Positions 48,545-57,599 of a DNA stretch of 64,000 bases are shown piece by piece. The stretch is taken from contig CAZDDX010000004.1 of the NCBI GenBank assembly GCA_964504345.1, forward strand, positions 62,001 through 126,000, in the 5' to 3' direction. The notes below the pieces were generated by a model. That model was not told where the DNA came from and made no database searches. It saw nothing but the letters and a program-made list of their open reading frames with translations. A program made the position numbers and the translations under genes. The number at the start of each line of letters is the position of its first letter. Positions within the stretch are counted from its first letter, which is position 1. The stretch comes from CAMDTE01 sp964504345. Its GTDB lineage: Bacteria > Bacteroidota > Bacteroidia > Flavobacteriales > Schleiferiaceae.

Positions 48545-49819
48545 ATGCTATACCTACCTACACTTCGCGCTGAGCGCGCCGCGGCCGAAGCCGCTCTCAA
48601 CAAACGCGGTTTAAACGGTGCTGCTCTGGTGGAGCAGTTGCTCCAGGCGGACGACGCGCGGCGCGCGGCCCAAGTGGCGCTGGACGATTGCCTGGCGGAG
48701 AGCAATCTTTTGGCCAAAGCCGTTGGCGACTTTTTTAAGTCCGGGCAAAAGGCGGAAGCCGATGCGGCACGTGAAAAGTCCACGGCACTGAAGGAAACGG
48801 CCAAACGCCTGGAAGGTGTTCTGCGCGATGCCGAAAATGCACTCCAATCCCTGTTGGTGGCCGTACCGAACACGCCACACTCCTCTGTTCCTGCTGGGAA
48901 GAGCGCCGAAGACAACGAAGAGGTTCGGTCGTCGGGCAGCATCCCTCAATTGCACGAAGGGGCCGTGCCGCACTGGGATCTTGCCAGCCGATACAACTTG
49001 ATTGATTTTGAGCTGGGCGTGAAAATCACGGGTGCTGGATTTCCGGTGTACTTGGGGAAAGGCGCTCGTTTGCAGCGGGCACTCATCCAATTCTTTTTGG
49101 ACCGCAATACGGCCGCAGGCTACACAGAAGTGCAGCCGCCACACTTTGTCAACGAGGCGTCGGGCTTTGGAACCGGACAATTGCCGGACAAGGAAGGTCA
49201 GATGTACCACGCCGTTGCGGACAATTTGTACGCGATTCCTACGGCGGAGGTGCCCGTCACCAACCTGTACCGCGACGTCATTGTAGACGAGTCTGATTTA
49301 CCCATCCGCCTCACGGCCTATACTCCCTGTTTTCGCCGCGAGGCAGGATCCTACGGCAAGGACGTACGCGGACTCAACCGTCTGCACCAGTTTGATAAAG
49401 TGGAGGTGGTAACCATTGACCGTCCGGAAGATTCCTACGGCCGACTGGAGGAAATGGTGCAGCACGTGGCCGGCTTGCTGGACGCGCTGGAACTTCCCTA
49501 CCGCATTTTGCGCTTGTGCGGTGGCGACATGGGCTTCACTTCTGCCCTGACGTACGATTTTGAAGTTTGGTCTGCCGCGCAGCAGCGCTGGCTGGAAGTG
49601 AGTTCGGTCAGCAATTTTGAGACCTACCAAGCCAATCGTTTGAAGCTGCGCTACCGACGAACGTTGGACCGCAAAACGCAATTGGCCCACACCCTGAACG
49701 GCAGTGCTTTGGCCTTGCCCCGCGTGGTGGCCGCGTTGTTGGAAAACCACCAGGATGAAAACGGAATCCGCATTCCTGCGGCTTTGGTGCCGTACACGGG
49801 CTTTGACCGAATTTCTTAA
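48545..49819 (+). CDS. serS: seryl-tRNA synthetase
   Basis: SerS charges tRNA-Ser. The 424-residue class II synthetase has an N-terminal coiled-coil arm (about 10-110), then motif 2 TPCFRREAGSYGKDVRGLNRLHQF (about 262-285, split here) and motif 3 LNGSALALPRVVAALLE (about 384-400). The frame is open to a GTG at 48512 that lies in the terminator, so 48545 is the start. It is followed after 10 bases by a lipoprotein gene. Confidence 0.96.
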   Translation: MLYLPTLRAERAAAEAALNKRGLNGAALVEQLLQADDARRAAQVALDDCLAESNLLAKAVGDFFKSGQKAEADAAREKSTALKETAKRLEGVLRDAENALQSLLVAVPNTPHSSVPAGKSAEDNEEVRSSGSIPQLHEGAVPHWDLASRYNLIDFELGVKITGAGFPVYLGKGARLQRALIQFFLDRNTAAGYTEVQPPHFVNEASGFGTGQLPDKEGQMYHAVADNLYAIPTAEVPVTNLYRDVIVDESDLPIRLTAYTPCFRREAGSYGKDVRGLNRLHQFDKVEVVTIDRPEDSYGRLEEMVQHVAGLLDALELPYRILRLCGGDMGFTSALTYDFEVWSAAQQRWLEVSSVSNFETYQANRLKLRYRRTLDRKTQLAHTLNGSALALPRVVAALLENHQDENGIRIPAALVPYTGFDRIS

Positions 49820-49829
49820 TCAGCTCACT

Positions 49830-50381
49830 ATGAAGTTTATACCCTTTTTCACGGGCCTTTCGCTGGCAATCCTCGTGGTGGTTGCGGCGGGGTGCAGCGC
49901 TTCGTCTGAGGTGGAAGCGGATGCCTTGACGCTGCGGGAAAAAGTGGAAGCTCTGCACGACAGCCTGGCTGCTGTAGACAGTTTGGCGGTGGAAAACGCG
50001 CTGATCGTATACCGCGTCAACTTAGAGCGGTTGGCTCCATACGCTATAGACAGCAGCAAGCGAGACGTGGTGGTGTCCGACGGAACGACGCTGGACCGGT
50101 CTGCGAAAAACCTCTTTAAATTTCAAGCTCAGCGACGCGTTTGGATGGGCGCCTTAACCGCCGGATCCGCACGCTTGAAAAGCCTGGCCCACGACGTGCG
50201 CACGGAATACCTGGATACGGCGCAAGGCCGGGTTTACCTGCGGGACGAAGAAGGTGCCCTGTGGGCGGTGCTCCAAGACGCCCGCTCGCGCATGCACGCC
50301 GCGCAATGGTGCTTGGACAAGGCAGACAGTTTGAACGTCCGCATGGAAGACCACTTTGCCCGGTGGGGCAGTCCGAAATGA
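49830..50381 (+). CDS. small lipoprotein, function unknown
   Basis: The 183-residue protein begins with a lipoprotein signal (VVVAAGCS, Cys about 22). A helical, probably coiled-coil, stretch follows (about 28-60: TLREKVEALHDSLAAVDSLA). The rest is helical and rich in Arg and Ala, ending RWGSPK. I recognise no domain, though serS-lipoprotein-TPR groups occur in related genomes. The stop overlaps the next start by 4 bases (ATGA). Confidence 0.72.
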   Translation: MKFIPFFTGLSLAILVVVAAGCSASSEVEADALTLREKVEALHDSLAAVDSLAVENALIVYRVNLERLAPYAIDSSKRDVVVSDGTTLDRSAKNLFKFQAQRRVWMGALTAGSARLKSLAHDVRTEYLDTAQGRVYLRDEEGALWAVLQDARSRMHAAQWCLDKADSLNVRMEDHFARWGSPK

Positions 50382-52210
50382 GGTCCCTTTTCCTGCTGAT
50401 TGTTTGGACGGTGCTGGCCGCTGGGGGGGCTTTAGCACAATCCCTAGGGGAAAACCAAAACAAAGTACGTCGTGCTCCGGCCGGTGTTGCTGGCGCTCTG
50501 CCGCCGTCGATGGATAGTTTGCTGGCGGTCGCTGAAACAGCTTACAAGGACCAGCCCAACGACGAGCGACTTCAGGCGTTGATTGGATTGCTGCTCCAAG
50601 CAGAACGCGGCGATGAAGCACGTAAAGTCGTTGACCGGCACGCCAAACGCATGCGCAACCGCGCACTGTTTTACACCGCAGACGAAGCCTACGTTTGCAA
50701 AAAAATGGGTCGCGCCGAAGACTATGCCGCAGCGCTGAAGTCCGCCAGTTCGGGTGCGGCCCTGCAACCGGGCAACGCTTCTCCCCTATCCGATCGTTTC
50801 AAATCTTACGGTCTTTTTGCCGAGGCCGTTGCTGTTTTGGAAGCCGCAGAGAGCGCCGTGCCGGGCATGCGGTTTACGTACCAAAAAGTACTGCTCTGGG
50901 CAGATTTGGGCGACCTGCCCAACGTCTACCGCGGTTACGTTCTGTTGCTGGACGAAAACCCCGGTTTCGTGGCTACTTTGCAAATGTTTCTGTCCAACTC
51001 GTTGGACGAGAACGGACGCATTCCGCGCGCGGAATTGCTGTACGACGCCTTGATTGGGCGGCTGCAGTTGGGGAATTCACTTCCGCACGAGGATTTTTTG
51101 GTGTGGTGCTACATCCAGGAGCAGTTGTTTGACGACGCCTTGGTCCAATTGAAGGCGTTGGACCGTCGGTCTGGTGGGGAACCGGCCCAGCGTTTGGCGA
51201 TCTACCAATTGGGGCGTGCCGCAGAAAATGCGGAACAATGGGATGCCGCGGAGCAATGCTACGGCTACCTAATACAAGCGGGTGTACAAATGCCGTTTGC
51301 CCGGGAGGCACACGAGGCGTTGTGGTCTTTGCAAGGAAAACGCCCGGAACGGTATGCGGAACTTCGCCGAACGTTAAATTGGGGATTGCAGCCGCAATCG
51401 GGATGGCCCGCCGGCTGGGAACCGTCGGCCCGATTGGCGTTGGCGCAAGTTTTGGTGGCCGGATGGAACAAAAACGATTCTGCCTTACGCGTGCTGGATG
51501 GAGTGCCGGATCGACTCCCAGACAACGATCCGTTGCGGGGTTCCGTGGTCTTGTTTTTGGGGGATTTGGATTTGCTCTTGGGCGCGCCTTTTTCCGCGCT
51601 GATGCGGTATGCGGAGGTTGCGCAAGACTTTGGTGGAAACCCCTTGGGGGACGAAGCGGCTTTTCGCAAGGCGCGGGTGGCGTACTTAACCGGGGACATC
51701 GCCTGGGCCAAAACGCAGTGGGAGGTGCTGAAGACGAGTACGTCGAAGAAAATTGCGAACGACGCGCTCGCGCGTACGCAGCTGCTGGACGAGATTTTGG
51801 CGGAGGATTCCACCGGCGCGTCGTTGCGTCCGTTTGCCCGCGCAGAACTGCTGCGAACCGAGCGAAGCGAGGCCGCCGCTGGCCGGATTCTGGATTCGCT
51901 TGTGCGTGCCCTGCCCCCATCCAATCCGCTGTACTTCCACGCGGCCCTGGCTTGGGCGCGTTGGAACCGGGACCAAGGAAACGCCGCACAAACCGAGGCG
52001 GCCTATCGGCCGCTGGTGGAATGGCCGGAACGACATGCCCTAGGCGACGATGCTTTGTGGGAGTGGGCGCAAATTGTGGCCAACTCTGGGGGGAGTCGGG
52101 CCGACGAAGCCCGTGCTCTGTATCTTCGTTTAATGGAAATCTACCCGGACTCGTATTGGTCTGAACTGGCTCGCCAGCGCTACCGACCGAGCCCAAAAAC
52201 CGCCAACTGA
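50378..52210 (+). CDS. secreted TPR-repeat protein
   Basis: A 610-residue protein with a signal peptide (about 1-20, ending GALAQ) and helical repeats over most of its length (for example AERGDEARKVVDRHAKRM, and QWDAAEQCYGYLIQAG at about 288-303). A Bacteroidota periplasmic scaffold protein is likely. The start at 50378 is fixed by the ATGA overlap with the lipoprotein gene and by the signal peptide. It ends with TGATG, overlapping DUF4286 by 1 base. Confidence 0.8.
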   Translation: MRSLFLLIVWTVLAAGGALAQSLGENQNKVRRAPAGVAGALPPSMDSLLAVAETAYKDQPNDERLQALIGLLLQAERGDEARKVVDRHAKRMRNRALFYTADEAYVCKKMGRAEDYAAALKSASSGAALQPGNASPLSDRFKSYGLFAEAVAVLEAAESAVPGMRFTYQKVLLWADLGDLPNVYRGYVLLLDENPGFVATLQMFLSNSLDENGRIPRAELLYDALIGRLQLGNSLPHEDFLVWCYIQEQLFDDALVQLKALDRRSGGEPAQRLAIYQLGRAAENAEQWDAAEQCYGYLIQAGVQMPFAREAHEALWSLQGKRPERYAELRRTLNWGLQPQSGWPAGWEPSARLALAQVLVAGWNKNDSALRVLDGVPDRLPDNDPLRGSVVLFLGDLDLLLGAPFSALMRYAEVAQDFGGNPLGDEAAFRKARVAYLTGDIAWAKTQWEVLKTSTSKKIANDALARTQLLDEILAEDSTGASLRPFARAELLRTERSEAAAGRILDSLVRALPPSNPLYFHAALAWARWNRDQGNAAQTEAAYRPLVEWPERHALGDDALWEWAQIVANSGGSRADEARALYLRLMEIYPDSYWSELARQRYRPSPKTAN

Positions 52211-52539
52211 TGTACGTCTACAACGTTACCGTCAACATCGACGACTCCGCACACGCCCTTTGGAAGGATTGGATGTTGGAGGTCCACATTCCGGAAGTCT
52301 TGTCCACGGGCCAATTTTTGGACTGTCGGTTCACCCGCGTTTTGGTAGAGGAGGAAACTGGCACCACCTACTCCATTCAGTACCGATTTGCCCTAATGGA
52401 GGACTTTCAGCTGTACCAGGAACTGTATGCACCGGGGCTGCGCAGGCAGACGGAAGAACGTTTTGGCGGCAAATTCGTAGCGTTCCGCACGTTGCTGGAA
52501 ATCCAGAACGAGTTTACGGCCGAGCGACTCGACGGCTGA
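52210..52539 (+). CDS. DUF4286 family protein
   Basis: A 109-residue cytoplasmic protein. The pattern MYVYNVTVNIDDSAHALWKD near the start, the central IPEVLSTGQFLDCRFTRVL (about 28-46) and the middle TTYSIQYRF fit the DUF4286 family, common in Bacteroidota and of unknown function. The 3' end overlaps the converging methyltransferase gene by 26 bases. It is the last gene of the serS-lipoprotein-TPR-DUF4286 run. Confidence 0.85.
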   Translation: MYVYNVTVNIDDSAHALWKDWMLEVHIPEVLSTGQFLDCRFTRVLVEEETGTTYSIQYRFALMEDFQLYQELYAPGLRRQTEERFGGKFVAFRTLLEIQNEFTAERLDG

Positions 52540-53170
52540 CGCTCAATCCGTCCCGAAACGGAAGCAATTGGTGCACCACGCGCGGATCTGCTTGAGCATG
52601 CGCCACGTACGCTCGCAGGCCTTCCGTTTCTGAATCCTGTTCGTTGGGGTCTGCCACCTTGCCGCTCCACAAAACGTTGTCCGCTACAATCAATCCCCCA
52701 GGACGCACGCGGTCCACGACAGCGTTGTAGTACGCGCTGTAGTTTTCTTTGTCGGCGTCGATGAAGACCAAATCCCACGGCTCACGGGCCCAGTCTGCGG
52801 TTGCCAAGACGTCCAAGGCCGCACCCAGGTGCAGGTGCATTTGATTGCCTTTGCCGGAGGCGTTGAAGTACCCACGAACCCGGGTCTCCAATTCTTCGTT
52901 GATGTCGATGGTGTGCAAAACGCCGTCGGGCGCCATTCCTTCCGCCAAACAAAGCGCGCTGTAGCCAGTGTAGGTGCCGATTTCCAGGATGCGCTTGGGG
53001 TGCATCAGGTGGCTGATGAGGCTGAGAAAACGCCCTTGTTGGTGGCCGCTGAGCATGCGCGGCATCAACACTTCCTGCCAGGTTTCGCGCTCAATGCGCT
53101 GCAGTAAATCCGACGCCGGCTCGGTCCAAAGACCGGCGTACCGATCAATATTTTCGGGTAAAAATTCCAT
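52514..53170 (-). CDS. class I O-methyltransferase (COMT-like)
   Basis: The 218-residue SAM-dependent methyltransferase shows motif I LEIGTYTGYSALCLA (about 61-75), HTIDINEE (about 85-92), DLVFIDADKENY (about 132-143) and DNVLWSGKV (about 159-167). The last is the metal- and substrate-site region typical of bacterial O-methyltransferases of the catechol type. Substrate unknown. It is convergent with DUF4286 and ends the minus-strand run. Confidence 0.92.
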   Translation of the reverse strand: MEFLPENIDRYAGLWTEPASDLLQRIERETWQEVLMPRMLSGHQQGRFLSLISHLMHPKRILEIGTYTGYSALCLAEGMAPDGVLHTIDINEELETRVRGYFNASGKGNQMHLHLGAALDVLATADWAREPWDLVFIDADKENYSAYYNAVVDRVRPGGLIVADNVLWSGKVADPNEQDSETEGLRAYVAHAQADPRVVHQLLPFRDGLSVSRRVARP

Positions 53171-53187
53171 GGTAGGGCGTCTTGAAT

Positions 53188-54432
53188 TTATTCGTCTTCG
53201 TCGGTGGGTTCGTACACCAGGGTGGTCAGTTGGGCAGGATCGTACCAGCGATTGGCCAGATCGCGCACGTCGTTAGCCGTAACGGCGTTTACCTTGGCGC
53301 GAATCTCGTCAAAGGTTTCCATGCGGTTGAACAGTAGATAGGATCGTCCCAAAGCCGTCATCCACGCACCCGGACTTTCCTGTGCGAGGGCCATCTGACC
53401 CAACAGTTGCTGCTTGGCTTTGGCCAGTTGCACCACGCCCAGGGGGACTTCACGCAAGTGACGCAATTCCTTGTGGATCAAACGCACAGCTCGGTCCACG
53501 GCGTCGGAATCCGTGCCCACGTACACGCCTTGCAAGCCGGTATCCGAGTACGGGGTGAAAAAACTCTCGATTTGGTAGGCAATGCCGTAGCGCTCCCGAA
53601 TGTTCAAATTCAAGCGGCTGCTCATAGCCGGACCGCCCAACACGTTGTTCAGCAACACGCCTGTGGTCAGAGCGGGATCGTGGACAGAAAGGGCCCTGCT
53701 TCCCAGCACCACGTGGCACTGGTGGGTATCCCGGCCGGTTTTTTGCACCGGTATATAGGTGGGTGCAGGGGATCTTTGGGGTACGGGGGCATTTAGGGAC
53801 TCCGGCAAGTCGGCCGTCAAACGAAGCAAGAGGCGCTCCAGACGGGCGGCGGAAATCCGGCCCACGGAAGACAGGACCATGTTTGCGGGCACGTAGTGCG
53901 TACGCACAAAACGCAGCACTTGCTCGCGGGTAAACGTTTGCAACGACTCTTTGGTGCCCAAAATGTTGTGGCCCAAAGCATGCCCCGCAAATAGGAGCTC
54001 TTCAAAATCGTCAAAAATCAACTCCGACGGAGCATCCAGGTAGGCGTCGATTTCGTCCGCAATAACCTCTTGTTCTTTCTTCAGCTCCTTCTCCGGAAAG
54101 ACCGATCGGAAGGCAATGTCCAGCAGGACGTCCAACGCCGCCGGGTAGTTTTCCGCCAGGAAACTGGCGTACACGGTGGTGTCTTCCTTGCCGGTGTAGG
54201 CATTCAGCTCGCCCCCAGCGTCCTCGATCTTGGACAGGAGGTGGAACGGTTTGCGCTTTGCGGTGCCCTTGAACAGGAGATGCTCAATGAAGTGCGCCAA
54301 CCCGGGTTCGTCCGGGCCTTCGTCGCGGGTTCCAGCCCGTACAATCAAACCAATGTGCCCCGTGGGTGCAGCCGTTTCTTGGTGCACCCAACGCAGACCG
54401 CACGGCAAGGTACCGGCAACCCAGGGCGTCAC
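53188..54432 (-). CDS. M16 zinc metallopeptidase, cytoplasmic type
   Basis: The 414-residue peptidase carries HFIEH in GLAHFIEHLLFKGTAKR (about 38-54) and the third ligand in EQEVIADEIDAYLD (about 115-128). It has no signal peptide. The frame extends to 54510 within the S9 gene, but a GTG at 54432 forms a perfect GTGA overlap with the S9 stop, which I take as the start. It resembles the processing-peptidase-like single-domain M16 proteins common in bacteria. Confidence 0.9.
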   Translation of the reverse strand: MTPWVAGTLPCGLRWVHQETAAPTGHIGLIVRAGTRDEGPDEPGLAHFIEHLLFKGTAKRKPFHLLSKIEDAGGELNAYTGKEDTTVYASFLAENYPAALDVLLDIAFRSVFPEKELKKEQEVIADEIDAYLDAPSELIFDDFEELLFAGHALGHNILGTKESLQTFTREQVLRFVRTHYVPANMVLSSVGRISAARLERLLLRLTADLPESLNAPVPQRSPAPTYIPVQKTGRDTHQCHVVLGSRALSVHDPALTTGVLLNNVLGGPAMSSRLNLNIRERYGIAYQIESFFTPYSDTGLQGVYVGTDSDAVDRAVRLIHKELRHLREVPLGVVQLAKAKQQLLGQMALAQESPGAWMTALGRSYLLFNRMETFDEIRAKVNAVTANDVRDLANRWYDPAQLTTLVYEPTDEDE

Positions 54433-56528
54433 GGCTTTTTCAGCCACTGATCCAACCAACCAAAGAACTCCGTGTTCCAGACCATGGCGTTTTGCGGCTT
54501 CAAAACCCAATGTCCTTCCGTGGGAAAATACACGAATCTGCTGGGTACGTTGCGCAGTTGCGCGGCCTGGTAGGCCATCATGCCTTGGCTTTCAGGAACG
54601 CGGTAGTCCCGTCCGCCGTGGATGACCAAAAGCGGGGCGTTCCAGCGGTCCACGTAGTTGCTGGGGTTGTGGAGGTCGTAGCTCACCGGAGGCGCGGGTG
54701 CCCAGTAGGGACCACCAATGTCGTGGTTGGCGAAAAACATTTCTTCCGTGGTGAGGTACATGCTGCGCAAATCAAAGACGCCGCAGTGGCTAATCAAGGC
54801 CTTGAAGCGGTTTTCGTGGATGCCGGCCAGCATATAAACGGAGTATCCGCCGTAGCTGGCACCCACGGCGCCCAAGGCTTCTTTGTTGACATAAGGCTCT
54901 TTGGCAACGGAGTCGATGGCAGACAAGTAGTCCTTCATGGCCTGCCCGCCCCAATCTCCGGAGATGGCTTCGTTCCATTCTTTGCCGAATCCCGGAACAC
55001 CGCGTCGGTTGGGGGCCACCACCACGTAGCCGTTGGCAGCCATCAGTTGGAAGTTCCAGCGGAAGGAGTAGAATTGCGACACGGCGCTTTGGGGGCCGCC
55101 TTGGCAATACAGCAATGCGGGGTAACTCTTCTTTTCGTCGAAATTTGGGGGCAATACCACCCAGGTAAGCATTTTCTTGCCGTCGGTGGTGGTGATCCAA
55201 CGTTTCTGCACCTTGCTCTTGGCAATGCCGTCGTAGGCCGCGTCGTTGACGTGGGTCAGGGCTTTGGCCTCGCCGCCGGCCAACGGGAACACAAAAAGTT
55301 CGTTGGCGCGGTTGATGTCTTGGCGCTCGGCAACGACGGTGGTGCCGCCGGCGCCGAAAACGCCGTAGTTAAAGTCGCCGCTGGTCAGCGGCGTTACCTT
55401 CTTGACGGAGGGGATGCCCCCTGCAGGACGCGGAACAAAATCAACCCGAGCAATTTGCTGGGTAGCCTGGGTAGCGTACTGAAACAACAGCGTATTGGCA
55501 TTGAGCCACTTGTACGATTCAATATACTCTTCGTCCAACAAGCGCACGGCGTTGCGGCCCGCGCCGGGTCCGGAACGCAGGGCTACCGCCCACAGCTGGT
55601 TGACGTCGGACTCAAAGCCATCGGTGGGCATGGAGAGGTACGTCAACACCGAACCGTCGGGCGAAAAAGCCGGTTGGCTTTCGTAACCGGGCTGGCCGGG
55701 TAACTCCGTGGTGGATCCGGATTCGCGGTCGTGCAGGAAAATTTGGCTGTTGGTGCTGAGGGCAAACTCCTTGCCGTTCTGGCGTTTGCACACGTAGGCA
55801 ATGTACCGACCGTCGGGGCTGATGGCGTAGGCGTCCGACCCGCCCATGGGGGGCAAAGGCGAGGAATAAGCCAACCCGTCCAGGAGGTCCGTAAAGGCCG
55901 TCGCGGGGGTGGTGGCATTGAGGTCCAGCAAAGACCAAGCCGGATGCTCGTAGGAGTTGTCCGTCCAGTGGTCCCAGTGGCGGTACATCAGATCGTTGTA
56001 TGCTTTGTAGTCTGCTTTGGGGAAATTAAGGTGTCCCTCGGCGGGAGCGGTACCCACCTTTTGAACCACCGTGAACACGGCCAACAGGCGACCGTCTTTG
56101 GTTTCCTGAACCTTCAGGTTGGAGATTCCGTCGGGAAACTGGGTGTGCTGCTTGCGGTCCGTTCCGTTAACCCCGACGGTCCACAACTGGCCTTGGTACA
56201 GGTACCCCACCCGCGCACCTCCGCGAAGAAAAAAGGCGTCGGACTCTGCTCCTTCCGTTTCCGTGAGCGCTCGGGCGATGCCGCTTTTGGTGTCTACCGT
56301 GAACAGGTTGCGCTCGCCCTTGTTGGCGGCCACATCGTACCGGGCCACGCCGTATACCGCAAGGCTTCCGTCCGGGCTAACGGCTTCCAGGGAAACGCGT
56401 CCCAATTTCCACAGAGTCTCCGCGGTCAAGGGCTTGAGGTCGGATGGAACGGTTCCAACATTTGAATTGCCTTGGGCCATGCCCAGAAAGGGTGCTGCCA
56501 CCAGGGCCAATGCGTACAGTGCTTTCAT
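54429..56528 (-). CDS. S9-family serine peptidase (prolyl-oligopeptidase / DPP type)
   Basis: The 699-residue exported enzyme has a signal peptide (about 1-19), a beta-propeller-like region (about 50-430; SPDG repeats) and a C-terminal alpha/beta-hydrolase domain. The nucleophile lies in GASYGGYSVYM (about 547-557), the acid in HGGRDYRVPESQG (about 635-647), and the base in PTEGHWVL (about 667-674). It probably cleaves dipeptides or acyl-peptides in the periplasm. The start overlaps the rfbB stop by 4 bases. An in-frame ATG at 56588 falls inside rfbB. Confidence 0.93.
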   Translation of the reverse strand: MKALYALALVAAPFLGMAQGNSNVGTVPSDLKPLTAETLWKLGRVSLEAVSPDGSLAVYGVARYDVAANKGERNLFTVDTKSGIARALTETEGAESDAFFLRGGARVGYLYQGQLWTVGVNGTDRKQHTQFPDGISNLKVQETKDGRLLAVFTVVQKVGTAPAEGHLNFPKADYKAYNDLMYRHWDHWTDNSYEHPAWSLLDLNATTPATAFTDLLDGLAYSSPLPPMGGSDAYAISPDGRYIAYVCKRQNGKEFALSTNSQIFLHDRESGSTTELPGQPGYESQPAFSPDGSVLTYLSMPTDGFESDVNQLWAVALRSGPGAGRNAVRLLDEEYIESYKWLNANTLLFQYATQATQQIARVDFVPRPAGGIPSVKKVTPLTSGDFNYGVFGAGGTTVVAERQDINRANELFVFPLAGGEAKALTHVNDAAYDGIAKSKVQKRWITTTDGKKMLTWVVLPPNFDEKKSYPALLYCQGGPQSAVSQFYSFRWNFQLMAANGYVVVAPNRRGVPGFGKEWNEAISGDWGGQAMKDYLSAIDSVAKEPYVNKEALGAVGASYGGYSVYMLAGIHENRFKALISHCGVFDLRSMYLTTEEMFFANHDIGGPYWAPAPPVSYDLHNPSNYVDRWNAPLLVIHGGRDYRVPESQGMMAYQAAQLRNVPSRFVYFPTEGHWVLKPQNAMVWNTEFFGWLDQWLKKP

Positions 56529-57583
56529 CGCAAATACTGTTTTTCGTAATACTGTTGGTAGGCGCCGCTGGTCACGTTGGCCAACCATTCGGGGTTGTTC
56601 AGGTACCAGTCGACGGTTCGTGCTAGGCCTTCTTCAAAGGTGACGGAAGGCTTCCAGCCCAATTCGCGTTCGATTTTGGACGCGTCAATGGCGTAGCGCT
56701 TATCGTGCCCGGGGCGGTCTTTCACGAAAGTGATGAGCTGGGCGCTTTCGCCTGCCGCCCGACCCAACTTCTCGTCCATTACGGCGCACAATAAATGCAC
56801 CAAATCCAGGTTGGTCCACTCGTTCCACCCGCCAATGCAGTAGGTTTCGCCGGGTGCACCGGAGCGATAAACGGTTTCGATGGCCGTGGCGTGGTCTTCC
56901 ACAAAAAGCCAGTCGCGGGTGTACTGACCGTCGCCGTAAATGGGCAATGGCTTTTTTTCAACGATGTTGTGGATCATCAACGGAATCAACTTTTCCGGAA
57001 AATGATGCGACCCGTAGTTGTTGGAGCAGTTCGACAGCACCACCGGCAGGCCGTAGGTCTCGTGGTAGGCGCGCACAAAGTGGTCCGACGCCGCCTTGCT
57101 GGCGCTGTAGGGGCTGTTGGGGCTGTACGGCGTGGTTTCGGTGAAATAACCTTCTGCGCCGAGGGCGCCAAAGACCTCGTCCGTGCTGATGTGGTAGAAA
57201 CGCTTTCCTGCAAAGCCATCGGCCTTCCAGAAGGCCACCGCCGCATTGAGCAGGGTTACCGTACCAATTACGTTGGTGCGCACAAAGGCCATTGGATCGG
57301 CAATGGAGCGGTCCACGTGACTTTCGGCCGCCAAATGCACCACCCCATCGGGCCGGTACTGTTCAAAAAGCCGAGCCACCTCGGCAGCGTCCGTGATGTC
57401 CACGCGCTCAAATACGTAGTTGGGGGCGCCGGCTACGTCCACCAAATTCTCTAAATTCCCGGCGTAGGTCAGGGCGTCCACATTGACCACGCGCGTTTCG
57501 GGATTGCGTAGAAAGCGTCGGACCGTGTGGGACCCGATGAATCCGGCACCGCCGGTAATGAGGAGGGTTTCGTGGAAATTCAT
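56525..57583 (-). CDS. rfbB: dTDP-glucose 4,6-dehydratase
   Basis: RfbB converts dTDP-glucose to the 4-keto-6-deoxy sugar. The 352-residue SDR enzyme has TGGAGFIGSHTVRRF (about 10-24), STDEVFG (about 135-141) and YSASKAASDHFV (about 160-171, YxxxK). rfbA, rfbC and rfbD are not nearby, so a rhamnose pathway is not complete here. It is 16 bases after galE. Confidence 0.92.
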   Translation of the reverse strand: MNFHETLLITGGAGFIGSHTVRRFLRNPETRVVNVDALTYAGNLENLVDVAGAPNYVFERVDITDAAEVARLFEQYRPDGVVHLAAESHVDRSIADPMAFVRTNVIGTVTLLNAAVAFWKADGFAGKRFYHISTDEVFGALGAEGYFTETTPYSPNSPYSASKAASDHFVRAYHETYGLPVVLSNCSNNYGSHHFPEKLIPLMIHNIVEKKPLPIYGDGQYTRDWLFVEDHATAIETVYRSGAPGETYCIGGWNEWTNLDLVHLLCAVMDEKLGRAAGESAQLITFVKDRPGHDKRYAIDASKIERELGWKPSVTFEEGLARTVDWYLNNPEWLANVTSGAYQQYYEKQYLR

Positions 57584-57599
57584 GAGCGCTGCAATCGGT

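Noticed and set aside
54366..55703. A 445-codon plus-strand frame antisense to the S9 peptidase
   Set aside because: Antisense shadow caused by codon bias; no signal peptide, motif or promoter.
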